A DNA stretch of 64,000 nucleotides from Myxococcales bacterium (GTDB lineage Bacteria > Myxococcota > Polyangia > Nannocystales > Nannocystaceae), in contig JAEUJW010000089.1 in assembly GCA_016793465.1 (NCBI GenBank), positions 62,001 through 126,000 on the forward strand, given 5' to 3'. Made by a program: the position numbers and the translations under genes. Positions 1 to 7,239 of this stretch are shown here, in pieces (position 1 is the stretch's first letter; each line of letters opens with the position of its first letter). Under the pieces are notes generated by a model, which had not been told where the DNA came from, made no database searches, and worked only from the letters and a program-made list of their open reading frames with translations.

Positions 1-504
1 CCGCCGCAGCGAGTTGATGAGGCGGTGCGCCGCGGCCTCGGCGTCGGCCTCGGCCTCGGCCTCGACGGCGTCCGCGGCGAGGCAGCGGCGGATCAGCAGC
101 GCCGAGCCGCCGGCCTCGCAGCGCGACGGCGCGGCCGCGGCCACGAACGCGACGCGCCGGCGGGACCGCGCCGGCAGCTCGAGCCCGCCCAGCACGTGGG
201 CCTGGACGTCGGCGCGCTCGAGCTCGGCGTCGTGGCGCCCGGCGCGGAAGATCAGCTCGCCGCCGCGATCGGCGACGCGCCCGAGCGCGGCGAGCACGGC
301 CGCGTTCGCGGGGCTGCGCGTGAGCGCCTGGACGACGTCGTCGCCCTCCTGGGCCGGGAAGTCGAACGTGTTGCCGTTGAGCACGACGCGCAGCGGCGCC
401 GCGGCCAGGCGCGCGAGCAGCCCGGCGAGCGGGTCTGCGCCCGCGAAGATGCCGGGATCCGCGCCGCACCCGAGGTGAAGATCGCTGAGGACGAGGGTGC
501 GCAC
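1..504 (-). CDS. Calcineurin-like metallophosphoesterase, 3' part outside window
   Basis: This is the first 168 codons of a gene that runs off the left edge. The N-terminus VRTLVLSDLHLG carries the SDLHLG metal-binding motif of calcineurin-like phosphoesterases (residues 7-12), as in LpxH-type enzymes. The second motif reads LNGNTFDF (residues 42-49), where family members have GD; the third reads GRHD (89-92) instead of GNHD. Several metal ligands therefore look altered, so activity is uncertain. The GTG at 502-504 was chosen because it places the first motif at the very N-terminus, as in the family. The gene is divergent from the sigma-54 activator at 592 with about 87 bp between them. The fold assignment is fairly secure; the substrate is unknown. 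Confidence 0.6.
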   Translation of the reverse strand, partial: MRTLVLSDLHLGCGADPGIFAGADPLAGLLARLAAAPLRVVLNGNTFDFPAQEGDDVVQALTRSPANAAVLAALGRVADRGGELIFRAGRHDAELERADVQAHVLGGLELPARSRRRVAFVAAAAPSRCEAGGSALLIRRCLAADAVEAEAEADAEAAAHRLINSLRR

Positions 505-591
505 CGGACCGCGGTGATCGACTGACCCGCGGCGCAAACGTGACCAGGCTGCCGGCCTGCCCGCGGGCATATCATCGGCGGTCGAGTCGCC

Positions 592-2160
592 ATGCGTTCG
601 CCCCCCGAGCTGCACGAGACGACGCGGCGCCCGCTCCAGCGCGCGGCGGCCGAGCAGCGGCCGCTGCGGGTCGCGCTGACGATCGGCTTCCATCCGCAAC
701 TGCGACGGATCGGCGAGCGCGTACTGCTGGCCGACGACGTCACCCAGCTCTCGCGTCAGAGCCCCGAGTTTCGCACCCCGGAGGGCCGCGTCGTCGGGGC
801 CCTGACCGACCCGTACCTCAGCCGCACGCCGGTGGCCCTGCAGCGCGACGGCGACGGCGTCATCGTCACGGCGCAGGCGCGCCAGGCCGTGCGCCTCGAC
901 GGTCGGCTGCTGGTCGGCAGCCGGCGGGTCGACGCCGAGGCGCTGCGGCGCGGCGCCTCGCTGGTGCTGGCCGGGCGCGTGCTGCTGCTGCTGCACAGCC
1001 AGGAGGACTGCCCGGCGACCGCGCCGAAGTACGGCCTGGTCGGCGAGAGCGCGGCGATCCAGCGCGTGCGCGAGGACATCGCCCTGACCGCCGCGCTGCC
1101 GATCCCGGTGCTGCTGCGCGGCGAGTCGGGCACCGGCAAGGAGCTGGTCGCGCGGGCCATCCACGCCGTCTCGCCGCGGGCCGCCCACACCTTCGTGTCG
1201 CTCAACATGGCCGCCCTCAACCCGCAGACCGCGGTGGCCGAGCTGTTCGGCCACGCCCGCGGGTCGTTCACCGGGGCGGTGCAGGCCCGCGAGGGCTACT
1301 TCCGCGAGGCCGACGGCGGCACGATCTTCCTCGACGAGATCGGCGAGGCCTCGGTCGAGGTCCAGGCCCTGCTGCTGCGCGTGCTCGAGACCGGGGAGAT
1401 CCAGCCGATCGGCGGCGTGTCCGGGCGGCGCGTGGCGGTCCGCGTGATCGCGGCGACCGACGCCCGCCTCGAGGACGCCGTGCGCGGCGGCAGCTTCCGC
1501 CTGGCCCTGTTCCACCGCCTCGCCGGCTTCGAGCTGCGCGTGCCCCCGCTGCGCGACCGCCCCGACGACATCCCCCGCCTCGTCGTGCACTTCCTCGCCC
1601 AGGAGCTGCGCCGCGCCGGCCACGACGCCCGCTTCGACGCGCTCGCCGCCGACGCCGCCGCCGACCTCGGGCCCGCGCTGTTCGACCAGCTCGTGCGCGA
1701 CCCCTGGCCCGGCAACGTCCGCCAGCTCAGCAACACCGTGCGCCAGATGGTCGCCGCGCTCGTCGCCGGCCGCAGCCTCGAGCACCTGCCCGCGCTCGAC
1801 CACGGCGCCGTCCAGCCGCCCGCGCCCGACCGCGCGGACCCCAGGCCGACGCCGCTGCCCGCCGACCCGCGCCTGCCCGCCCGCGCCGCCGGCGACGTCA
1901 GCAACGAGGCGCTCGTCGCCGCCATGGAGCGCCACCGCTGGAACTTCCACGCGACCGCCAGAGCGCTCGGCATGTCGCGCACCGCCCTCTACGCCCGCGT
2001 CGAGCGCTGCCCCGACATCCGCAAGGCCGCCGACATCCCCGACGACGAGCTGCGAGCCGCCTACGCCGCCCACGACGGCGACACCGAAGCGATGGCGGCC
2101 GCCCTGCGGGTCTCCCTGCGCGCCCTGCAGATGCGCCTGCACACCCTGCGAGCCGACTGA
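592..2160 (+). CDS. FHA-type sigma-54-dependent transcriptional activator
   Basis: This is a 522-residue bacterial enhancer-binding protein. Residues about 60-140 resemble an FHA phosphothreonine-binding domain (LSRTPVAL, later VRLDG and GRVLLLLH). The AAA+ core follows, with Walker A GESGTGKE near residue 176, the sigma-54 contact loop GSFTGA at 224-229 (one change from GAFTGA) and Walker B FLDEIGE near 244. The C-terminus carries a Fis-type helix-turn-helix around residues 435-475 (WNFHATARALGMSRTALYAR) and a second similar segment. No receiver domain is present, so control by a Ser/Thr kinase through the FHA domain is likely; that is inference. Immediately downstream lie three tandem repeats and a -24/-12 promoter ahead of an ECF sigma gene, its probable target. 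Confidence 0.9.
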   Translation: MRSPPELHETTRRPLQRAAAEQRPLRVALTIGFHPQLRRIGERVLLADDVTQLSRQSPEFRTPEGRVVGALTDPYLSRTPVALQRDGDGVIVTAQARQAVRLDGRLLVGSRRVDAEALRRGASLVLAGRVLLLLHSQEDCPATAPKYGLVGESAAIQRVREDIALTAALPIPVLLRGESGTGKELVARAIHAVSPRAAHTFVSLNMAALNPQTAVAELFGHARGSFTGAVQAREGYFREADGGTIFLDEIGEASVEVQALLLRVLETGEIQPIGGVSGRRVAVRVIAATDARLEDAVRGGSFRLALFHRLAGFELRVPPLRDRPDDIPRLVVHFLAQELRRAGHDARFDALAADAAADLGPALFDQLVRDPWPGNVRQLSNTVRQMVAALVAGRSLEHLPALDHGAVQPPAPDRADPRPTPLPADPRLPARAAGDVSNEALVAAMERHRWNFHATARALGMSRTALYARVERCPDIRKAADIPDDELRAAYAAHDGDTEAMAAALRVSLRALQMRLHTLRAD

Positions 2161-2217
2161 CCCGCGCCGGTGCAGGTGCGCCGGCGCGGCGAGCCGACGG
2201 ACCCGCGCCGTCTCGCC

Positions 2218-2245
2218 GACAGTCCGCGACAGTCCAGGACAGTCG
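2218..2245. repeat. Three tandem GACAGTC repeats, putative enhancer (UAS)
   Basis: GACAGTCC occurs at 2218-2225 and 2228-2235 and GACAGTCG at 2238-2245. The copies sit at exact 10-bp steps, so they lie on one face of the helix. They are about 50-75 bp upstream of the -24/-12 promoter at 2295 and directly downstream of a sigma-54 activator gene. Spacing and place suggest an activator-binding site; no binding data exist. Confidence 0.55.
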
Positions 2246-2294
2246 CAGACCCGCCACGAAGCCCCCTGGACGCCGTTCGTCAGGGCGACGCCGG

Positions 2295-2309
2295 TGGCAC
2301 ATGGCTTGC
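2295..2309 (+). promoter_or_regulatory. Sigma-54 (-24/-12) promoter of the ECF sigma factor gene
   Basis: The sequence TGGCAC, five bases (ATGGC), then TTGC matches the RpoN consensus TGGCAC-N5-TTGC at every defined position. It ends 17 bp before the ATG at 2327, so the transcript would have a very short leader. The adjacent activator gene and the tandem repeats at 2218-2245 support it. Confidence 0.8.
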
Positions 2310-2326
2310 GATGAGGCCGGTGATCC

Positions 2327-2887
2327 ATGCCGACCCACGAGCGCCCGCCGACCCGTGAACCCGACCCGAACGCCCCGACCTCGCACGACTTCTGGCGCCG
2401 CTGGCTCGCCGACCGCGACTACTGCCTGCGCATGTGCACCCGCTGGCTGCGCGGCGATCGCCAGGAGGCCGAGGAGGTGCTGAGCCGCGGCTCGCTGCGC
2501 GCGCTCGAGTACCTGCGCAACCACCCCGGCGGCGTCGAGAAGTTCCGCCCGTGGATCCTCCGCATCCTCCACAACCTCTGCGTCGACACCCTGAGCGCGG
2601 CCGGCCGCGTCGAGCCGCACGCCGCCCCCGACGGCGACGAGCCGGCCCTGCCGTGCACCCGCGCCCTGCCGGACCGGGTGATCTACAGCGAGCAGCTGCG
2701 CGAGGCCATCACCGCCGCCGTCGCCCGCCTCCCGCCCCGCCTGTCGACCGCGTTCGTCCTGCGCTTCATCGACGACCTCGACTACGACGCGATGTGCGAG
2801 CACCTCGACATCTCCCCCGAGAACGCCCGCAAGCGCGTCCAGCAGGCCCGCGCCCACCTGCGCGGCGAGCTCACCCGCGTCGCCTGA
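2327..2887 (+). CDS. ECF-type RNA polymerase sigma factor
   Basis: This 186-residue protein has the two-domain layout of an ECF sigma-70 factor. Region 2 covers about residues 20-90 (DFWRRWLADRDYCLRMCTRW, then FRPWILRILHNLCVD). Region 4 covers about 125-182 (LPPRLSTAFVLRFIDDLDYD, then ISPENARKRVQQARAHLR). It would direct RNA polymerase to a small regulon. No anti-sigma gene follows; the next gene is a type VI secretion module protein. The gene sits behind a sigma-54 promoter, which would place an ECF regulon under an FHA-type activator. The ATG at 2327 is the only sensible start. Confidence 0.85.
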   Translation: MPTHERPPTREPDPNAPTSHDFWRRWLADRDYCLRMCTRWLRGDRQEAEEVLSRGSLRALEYLRNHPGGVEKFRPWILRILHNLCVDTLSAAGRVEPHAAPDGDEPALPCTRALPDRVIYSEQLREAITAAVARLPPRLSTAFVLRFIDDLDYDAMCEHLDISPENARKRVQQARAHLRGELTRVA

Positions 2888-2961
2888 GCGCAGCGCGCCG
2901 TCGACCATCCGCGGCGCGCACACGCGCCTTCAACGCCCCGTCCGCCGCGCCGTCGTCAGGC

Positions 2962-4131
2962 GTGAGACTCGCGTCCCGGACGCAGACCCGATCCGGTCGG
3001 TATATCCTGCTGTCTCTGCAGATCTCGTCGAACACCACCGGCATGACGGCCGGCCTCGCTCTGCTCGCGGACACCGACGCGCGAGACCACTGCCTGGTGG
3101 TCGTCAAGGGCACCTTCATCGCGGATGAAGGTGGCGGGCTGCATCTCGCCGACGAACAACAGCCGCTCGTCACCGCCGACGACCACTACGGCGCGCCCGA
3201 GACCTCGCCCGTTCGCCACGAATGCGACTTCGTGCTGACCAAGCCCCGGACCGACGTGCTTGTGGTCGGCAAGGCGGTGGCTCCTGGCGGCGACCAGGTG
3301 CAGCGGCTCACGGTGCGTCTCGAGCTGCCCGGCCGCACCAAGGAAGTGACCGTGGTCGGCGATCGCCGGTGGGTCCGGATGCTCGGCGCCATGGTCCCGT
3401 CCGAGCCGAGACCGTTCACCGAGATCCCCCTCACCTTCGACCGCGCGTTCGGCGGCAGCGACGACACCCAAGGCCCGGATAAGGTCGCCGTCGAGCCCCG
3501 TAATCTCGCGGGTGTAGGCTTTCATCCGCACCGCCCGCCCGCGGCGATCGAGGGCCTGCCGGTGCCCAACCTCGAGCACCCGTTGCAGCTCATCACCTCG
3601 AGCCGGGACCATCCCCCGCCGGTCGGCTTCGGCGTCGTGGGCCGCGCCTGGCTGCCCCGACGCAACCACGCTGGTACCTACGACCAGGTCTGGCTGGACC
3701 GCCACGCCCCGTTCCTGCCGCCGGACTTCGATCCCCAGTATCACCAGTGCGCGCCCGAGGACCAGCAGATCCCGCACCTGCGCGGCGATGAGGTCCTGCG
3801 CTGTGTACATATGGCGGCGCGCCCTGTGGTGCAGTACGTGGTGCCGCGGCTGCGCGTACCTGTGCGCTTTCGGGGGGTCGACGGCGAAATCCTCCGCGAG
3901 GCCCGGCTCGACACGGTGATCCTCGAGCCCGATCGGATGCGGGCGCAGCTCGTATGGCGGTGCTCCGTCCCGGTCGGCAAGAAGCCGAGCGACCTGCGTG
4001 AGATCCGCGTCGGCGAGCACCCGGACGACCGACCGGAGATCGTGGGCAACCGCGACGGTAAACCCATTTTCCGCGGCCTCGACGCCGCCGTCCGCACGCT
4101 CCGCAAGCGACGCGCCCCGGGGGGGACATGA
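2962..4131 (+). CDS. DUF2169 family protein, type VI secretion associated
   Basis: The protein matches the DUF2169 family, whose genes accompany PAAR-like effectors of type VI secretion systems and probably act as effector adaptors or chaperones. The family N-terminus is visible as QISSNTTGMTAGLALLADTD followed by CLVVVKGTF, and the central PFTEIPLTFDRAFGG is typical. The start is ambiguous. ATG 3043 would remove the conserved first strand, and the only standard start upstream in frame is GTG 2962, used here. A TATATC element at 3001 could be a -10 box, which would favour a start near or after 3010. The stop overlaps the next ATG by ATGA, so the two genes are translationally coupled. Confidence 0.75.
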   Translation: MRLASRTQTRSGRYILLSLQISSNTTGMTAGLALLADTDARDHCLVVVKGTFIADEGGGLHLADEQQPLVTADDHYGAPETSPVRHECDFVLTKPRTDVLVVGKAVAPGGDQVQRLTVRLELPGRTKEVTVVGDRRWVRMLGAMVPSEPRPFTEIPLTFDRAFGGSDDTQGPDKVAVEPRNLAGVGFHPHRPPAAIEGLPVPNLEHPLQLITSSRDHPPPVGFGVVGRAWLPRRNHAGTYDQVWLDRHAPFLPPDFDPQYHQCAPEDQQIPHLRGDEVLRCVHMAARPVVQYVVPRLRVPVRFRGVDGEILREARLDTVILEPDRMRAQLVWRCSVPVGKKPSDLREIRVGEHPDDRPEIVGNRDGKPIFRGLDAAVRTLRKRRAPGGT

Positions 4132-5204
4132 GCGCCGCCCTGGCGATCGCCGCGTTCGGGTTGGCTTGCCCGGTCGGCCTGACCGCCACCACTGCTTGCG
4201 CCGCGATCCGTGCCGGCATCAACCGCCGACAGCTCCTCCCGTACACCACCGACGACGGCGTGTCTCTGTCCGGATCGATGCTCGACCAGCTCCCTCTTCA
4301 TTCGCCGCGACGCCGGCGTTGGCTCGTGTTGGCTCACCATGCGCTGCGCGACCTGCTCGGCGAGCGGATGACCGATGCACTCGGCCGCGTGCCGCTGGTG
4401 CTCGCTGTCGCCGACACCGCCGCCGCCGCGCCGTCCGGTGTCGAGGTGTTGCGCCACGAGCTCTCCAGGCAGCTCGAGCTCCCGTCGCCGATTCGAGAGC
4501 TCCACGTGGTGGTCGGCGGATCCACCGCGGGGCTGCGGGCCGTCGTCGCCGCGCGCGAGCTCATACGCCTGCGCAAGGCTGAGTCCTGCGTCGTGCTGGC
4601 CGCCGATTCGCTGATCGATGCCCACACCCTCGAGGAGCTGTCCAGACATCGGCGGCTGCTCACCGAGCGCAACCCCGACGGTTTCACCCCGGGCGAGGCG
4701 GCCGCATGCCTGCTCGTGCAGGGGGCCTCCGGGAGGCTCGCACCCACAGTCGGCACGATTTCCGGCCTCGGCAGCGCCCGCGAGCCCGCCACCCTCGACA
4801 ACGACGTGCCCCTGCGCGCCGAGGGCGTCACCCGGGCTGCCGCCGCCGCCCTCGCAGAGGCCCGCCTGGAACTCCACGACGTCGACTTTCGGGTCAGCGA
4901 CGCCACCGGCGAGAGCTTCTGGTTCAAGGAACAGGCGCTGCTCCCGGCCAGACTGCTGCGCCGGCGCAAGGTCGAGCTCCCGCTCTGGCTGACCTCGGCC
5001 GAGTTGGGTCACACCCGGGCGGCCGCGGCGCTCTCCGGGGTGGTGATGGCGCTCGCCGCAAGCGCGCGGGACCTGGCCCCCGGGCCCCTGTCGCTCGTGT
5101 TCGCCGGTGACGAGGACGGCGCACGGGTGGCGGCCGTGGTCGCCGCCCCGCGGCGTCAGGCAGCCGGCGGAGCCGCGGCCGGGACCGGGTGCCCGAAGAA
5201 GTAA
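4128..5204 (+). CDS. Ketosynthase-like (thiolase-fold) protein, probably non-catalytic
   Basis: This 358-residue protein has a beta-ketoacyl-synthase fold signature: LHVVVGGSTAGLRAVVAARE near residues 125-145, SCVVLAADSLID, then NPDGFTPGEAAACLLVQ. In active enzymes the first segment contains the catalytic Cys within a CAS/G motif; here the equivalent stretch is GGSTAG, with no Cys. The His residues of the active site are also not obvious. Such proteins recur next to DUF2169 and DUF4150 genes in proteobacterial type VI loci, where their job is unknown. The ATG overlaps the DUF2169 stop. Its 3' end overlaps the convergent immunity gene by 49 bp. A structural or adaptor role is inference. Confidence 0.65.
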   Translation: MSAALAIAAFGLACPVGLTATTACAAIRAGINRRQLLPYTTDDGVSLSGSMLDQLPLHSPRRRRWLVLAHHALRDLLGERMTDALGRVPLVLAVADTAAAAPSGVEVLRHELSRQLELPSPIRELHVVVGGSTAGLRAVVAARELIRLRKAESCVVLAADSLIDAHTLEELSRHRRLLTERNPDGFTPGEAAACLLVQGASGRLAPTVGTISGLGSAREPATLDNDVPLRAEGVTRAAAAALAEARLELHDVDFRVSDATGESFWFKEQALLPARLLRRRKVELPLWLTSAELGHTRAAAALSGVVMALAASARDLAPGPLSLVFAGDEDGARVAAVVAAPRRQAAGGAAAGTGCPKK

Positions 5205-5995
5205 CGCCGACCGGGGACCAGCCGCCGGGGCTTCTGCAGGAAGTCCTCGAGCACCTTCGCGGCCGACAGCGGCTGGATCCTGCGATCGCGGTAGAAGCTC
5301 GAACAATCGATGCCCGTCGTCGCCTCGAACTTGCGGCGCATCTCGGGGTCCATCTCGCCCCGGGCCAGATCCGCGAGGGCGCACCGGGCGATCCACTCGA
5401 CGTCGAGCAGGCGGCCTCGAAATATGTACGCGTGCTCCCCGTGGCGAGCGCGCAGCGCCGCGTGGTGGGTCAACGCCAGCTCGCAGACCGCCGCTGCCTC
5501 CGCCGCCGAGACCTCGCCGCCGACCTTGCCGAGGGGCCCTGGCTCCTCCTCGAGCAGCAACCCGAGCCGCGGCGGAATGTAGCGCGCGTCCTGAAACTCG
5601 AAGGCGACCCGGTATATCTCGACGAGCGTCGGCACCACGTCGAGCCGCCCCCAGTGAAACAGCATCGCCGCGAAGTCGTAGGAGTAGTCGATCGGCAAGC
5701 CCGCGGCGAAGAGCCTGTGCACGTGCTCGAGCAGCGCATCGGGCCCGGCGTCGCCGATCAGCTCGACGTAGGCCCCGCGTCGGACCCAGTCGTCGTCGTT
5801 GTCGTAGAGCTCGAGCAGCGCAAGGCCGCTGGCGAAGTGACCCTGTTTGGCTGCAGCCACCTGATCGGCGAAGATCTTCCACGCGGCGAATTCTTCGAGC
5901 CCGGCGTCCGCCGACGTCAACGGGAACGCGAAATACCCGAGGGCCACAGGGTACATGCGGGCGGGCAGGGGAATGGTGGCCATTGCCTCGACCAT
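5156..5995 (-). CDS. Putative immunity protein of the DUF4150 toxin
   Basis: The protein has 279 residues, no signal peptide and no membrane segment, and looks all-alpha (for example AAVCELALTHHAALRARHGE). It is called immunity by position: its ATG (5993-5995) follows the toxin stop (5997-5999) after one base, on the same strand. An acidic, cytosolic protein directly behind a toxin is the usual arrangement. A second in-frame ATG lies four codons in (MVEAMATIPL), so the exact start is open. I do not recognise a named immunity family. Its 3' end runs antisense into the ketosynthase-like gene. Confidence 0.55.
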   Translation of the reverse strand: MVEAMATIPLPARMYPVALGYFAFPLTSADAGLEEFAAWKIFADQVAAAKQGHFASGLALLELYDNDDDWVRRGAYVELIGDAGPDALLEHVHRLFAAGLPIDYSYDFAAMLFHWGRLDVVPTLVEIYRVAFEFQDARYIPPRLGLLLEEEPGPLGKVGGEVSAAEAAAVCELALTHHAALRARHGEHAYIFRGRLLDVEWIARCALADLARGEMDPEMRRKFEATTGIDCSSFYRDRRIQPLSAAKVLEDFLQKPRRLVPGRRYFFGHPVPAAAPPAA

Positions 5996-5996
5996 A

Positions 5997-7070
5997 CTAC
6001 AATCCGAGCGCTGCGCGGCGCTCCGAGAGCTCTTGATTGTGCCAAGTATCGAGCTGTCCGTCGACGTCCTTGCAATTGCCGCACTTGAGGCCGTGCGCTT
6101 GGGTGTTCTCCTCCGACGTGGGGCAGCCGCCCGCCGTCCGCGGCGTGGTATGGTCGATCTGGATCGCCTTGTTCATCTGAACCTCTGTCCAGCCGGCGGC
6201 GCGCAGATCCTGGGCCTCTTTCCAGCTCCCGAGCACGTCCTGGGCCAGGAGGCTCTTGTTCGCCGGTACACCCTTGATCTTGCGCAGCTCGCGTAGGCGT
6301 TTATCGGTCATACCCTTATTGAAATTTTTGTCGCCCTCTTCCTTCGTGGTCACACGATACACGTCGCACGGAGGATCCGACTTGCGCTCGGCCTTGCCTG
6401 CATTCGGGCACTTCCCTCCCGCGCACGGCTTGTCCTTCAGCGTATCCCGCCGCGACTTGGCCTTGGGCGTCAGCGCCCCCGACGCGTCTGTCTCGTCGAG
6501 GTTGTAATACTCGCGGAAGGACAGCGGTTCCCGCGGAACCCCCGGCTTGATCTCCTTCGGCAGCGCCGCGGCGCAGTCGTCTTCGGTCCGTAAACAGCAC
6601 GGGCACGTGGGCTTGGCTTCGGCGAGGGCCAGCAGCGCCATCTCCTCCATCTCGGTGAACGGCGGCGTGCTGCCCGGGTAGCTGCCGTGGTTGCTCGTCA
6701 TCAGGTCGAGGTGGCGCGGGGCGTTCTGCCCCTCGATCTTCACGTCCATCGAATAAGCGGCGAAGTACGCCTTGCCCGTGATGGTATGGGACAGGAGCGA
6801 GCCCCCGAAGGTCCTGGTCGCGGCCTCGTCTCCGAGCGGCGACGACTTGAAGTGACTCCCCTTGAGACCCGCCGGTTTGCCGCCGATCGAGACCCGCTTG
6901 GAGCCGTCCTTGAGGTCCTTCGAGAACGCGCTGTTCGGGTAGGGCAGCGGGAGCGGACCGGCCGGAGGTGACGGCGGGCTGTTGCAGACGTCGGGGAATG
7001 CGGCGATCAACTTGCCATCGCCGGCGGCCGCCGAGATCGCCATCCCGTTCGCAAATACGTCTTTACCCAT
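5997..7070 (-). CDS. PAAR-like (DUF4150) effector with C-terminal HNH/His-Cys nuclease-like toxin domain
   Basis: This is a 357-residue effector. Residues 1-130 match the DUF4150 PAAR-like domain that caps the type VI spike: MGKDVFANG, PDVCNSPPSPPAGPLPLPYP, GGSLLSHTITGKAYFAAYSM. A linker with two CxxC-type pairs follows (CPCCLRTEDDC, CAGGKCPNAG). The C-terminal 120 residues end with IDHTTPRTAGGCPTSEENTQ and LKCGNCKDVDGQLDTWHNQE. This His/Asn/Cys-rich layout resembles HNH or His-Me finger nucleases with a zinc knuckle. Delivery into rival cells by type VI secretion is inferred from the PAAR-like domain and the neighbouring DUF2169 gene. The immunity gene follows after one base. Confidence 0.75.
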   Translation of the reverse strand: MGKDVFANGMAISAAAGDGKLIAAFPDVCNSPPSPPAGPLPLPYPNSAFSKDLKDGSKRVSIGGKPAGLKGSHFKSSPLGDEAATRTFGGSLLSHTITGKAYFAAYSMDVKIEGQNAPRHLDLMTSNHGSYPGSTPPFTEMEEMALLALAEAKPTCPCCLRTEDDCAAALPKEIKPGVPREPLSFREYYNLDETDASGALTPKAKSRRDTLKDKPCAGGKCPNAGKAERKSDPPCDVYRVTTKEEGDKNFNKGMTDKRLRELRKIKGVPANKSLLAQDVLGSWKEAQDLRAAGWTEVQMNKAIQIDHTTPRTAGGCPTSEENTQAHGLKCGNCKDVDGQLDTWHNQELSERRAALGL

Positions 7071-7239
7071 GAGCCGTCGACTGTATCAGGAGCCGCCCGC
7101 CGAGAACCAGTCGACGCTCGGCGCGCCGCCCGCGTCGCGGCTGGATGATGAGCGCCCATACACGAGGACGTTCACCTCGATCGAGGAGCGGGCGTCGACG
7201 ATCTCACGCGCCCCGCGTTGTCGCCTCCGCGCCGTGGCG

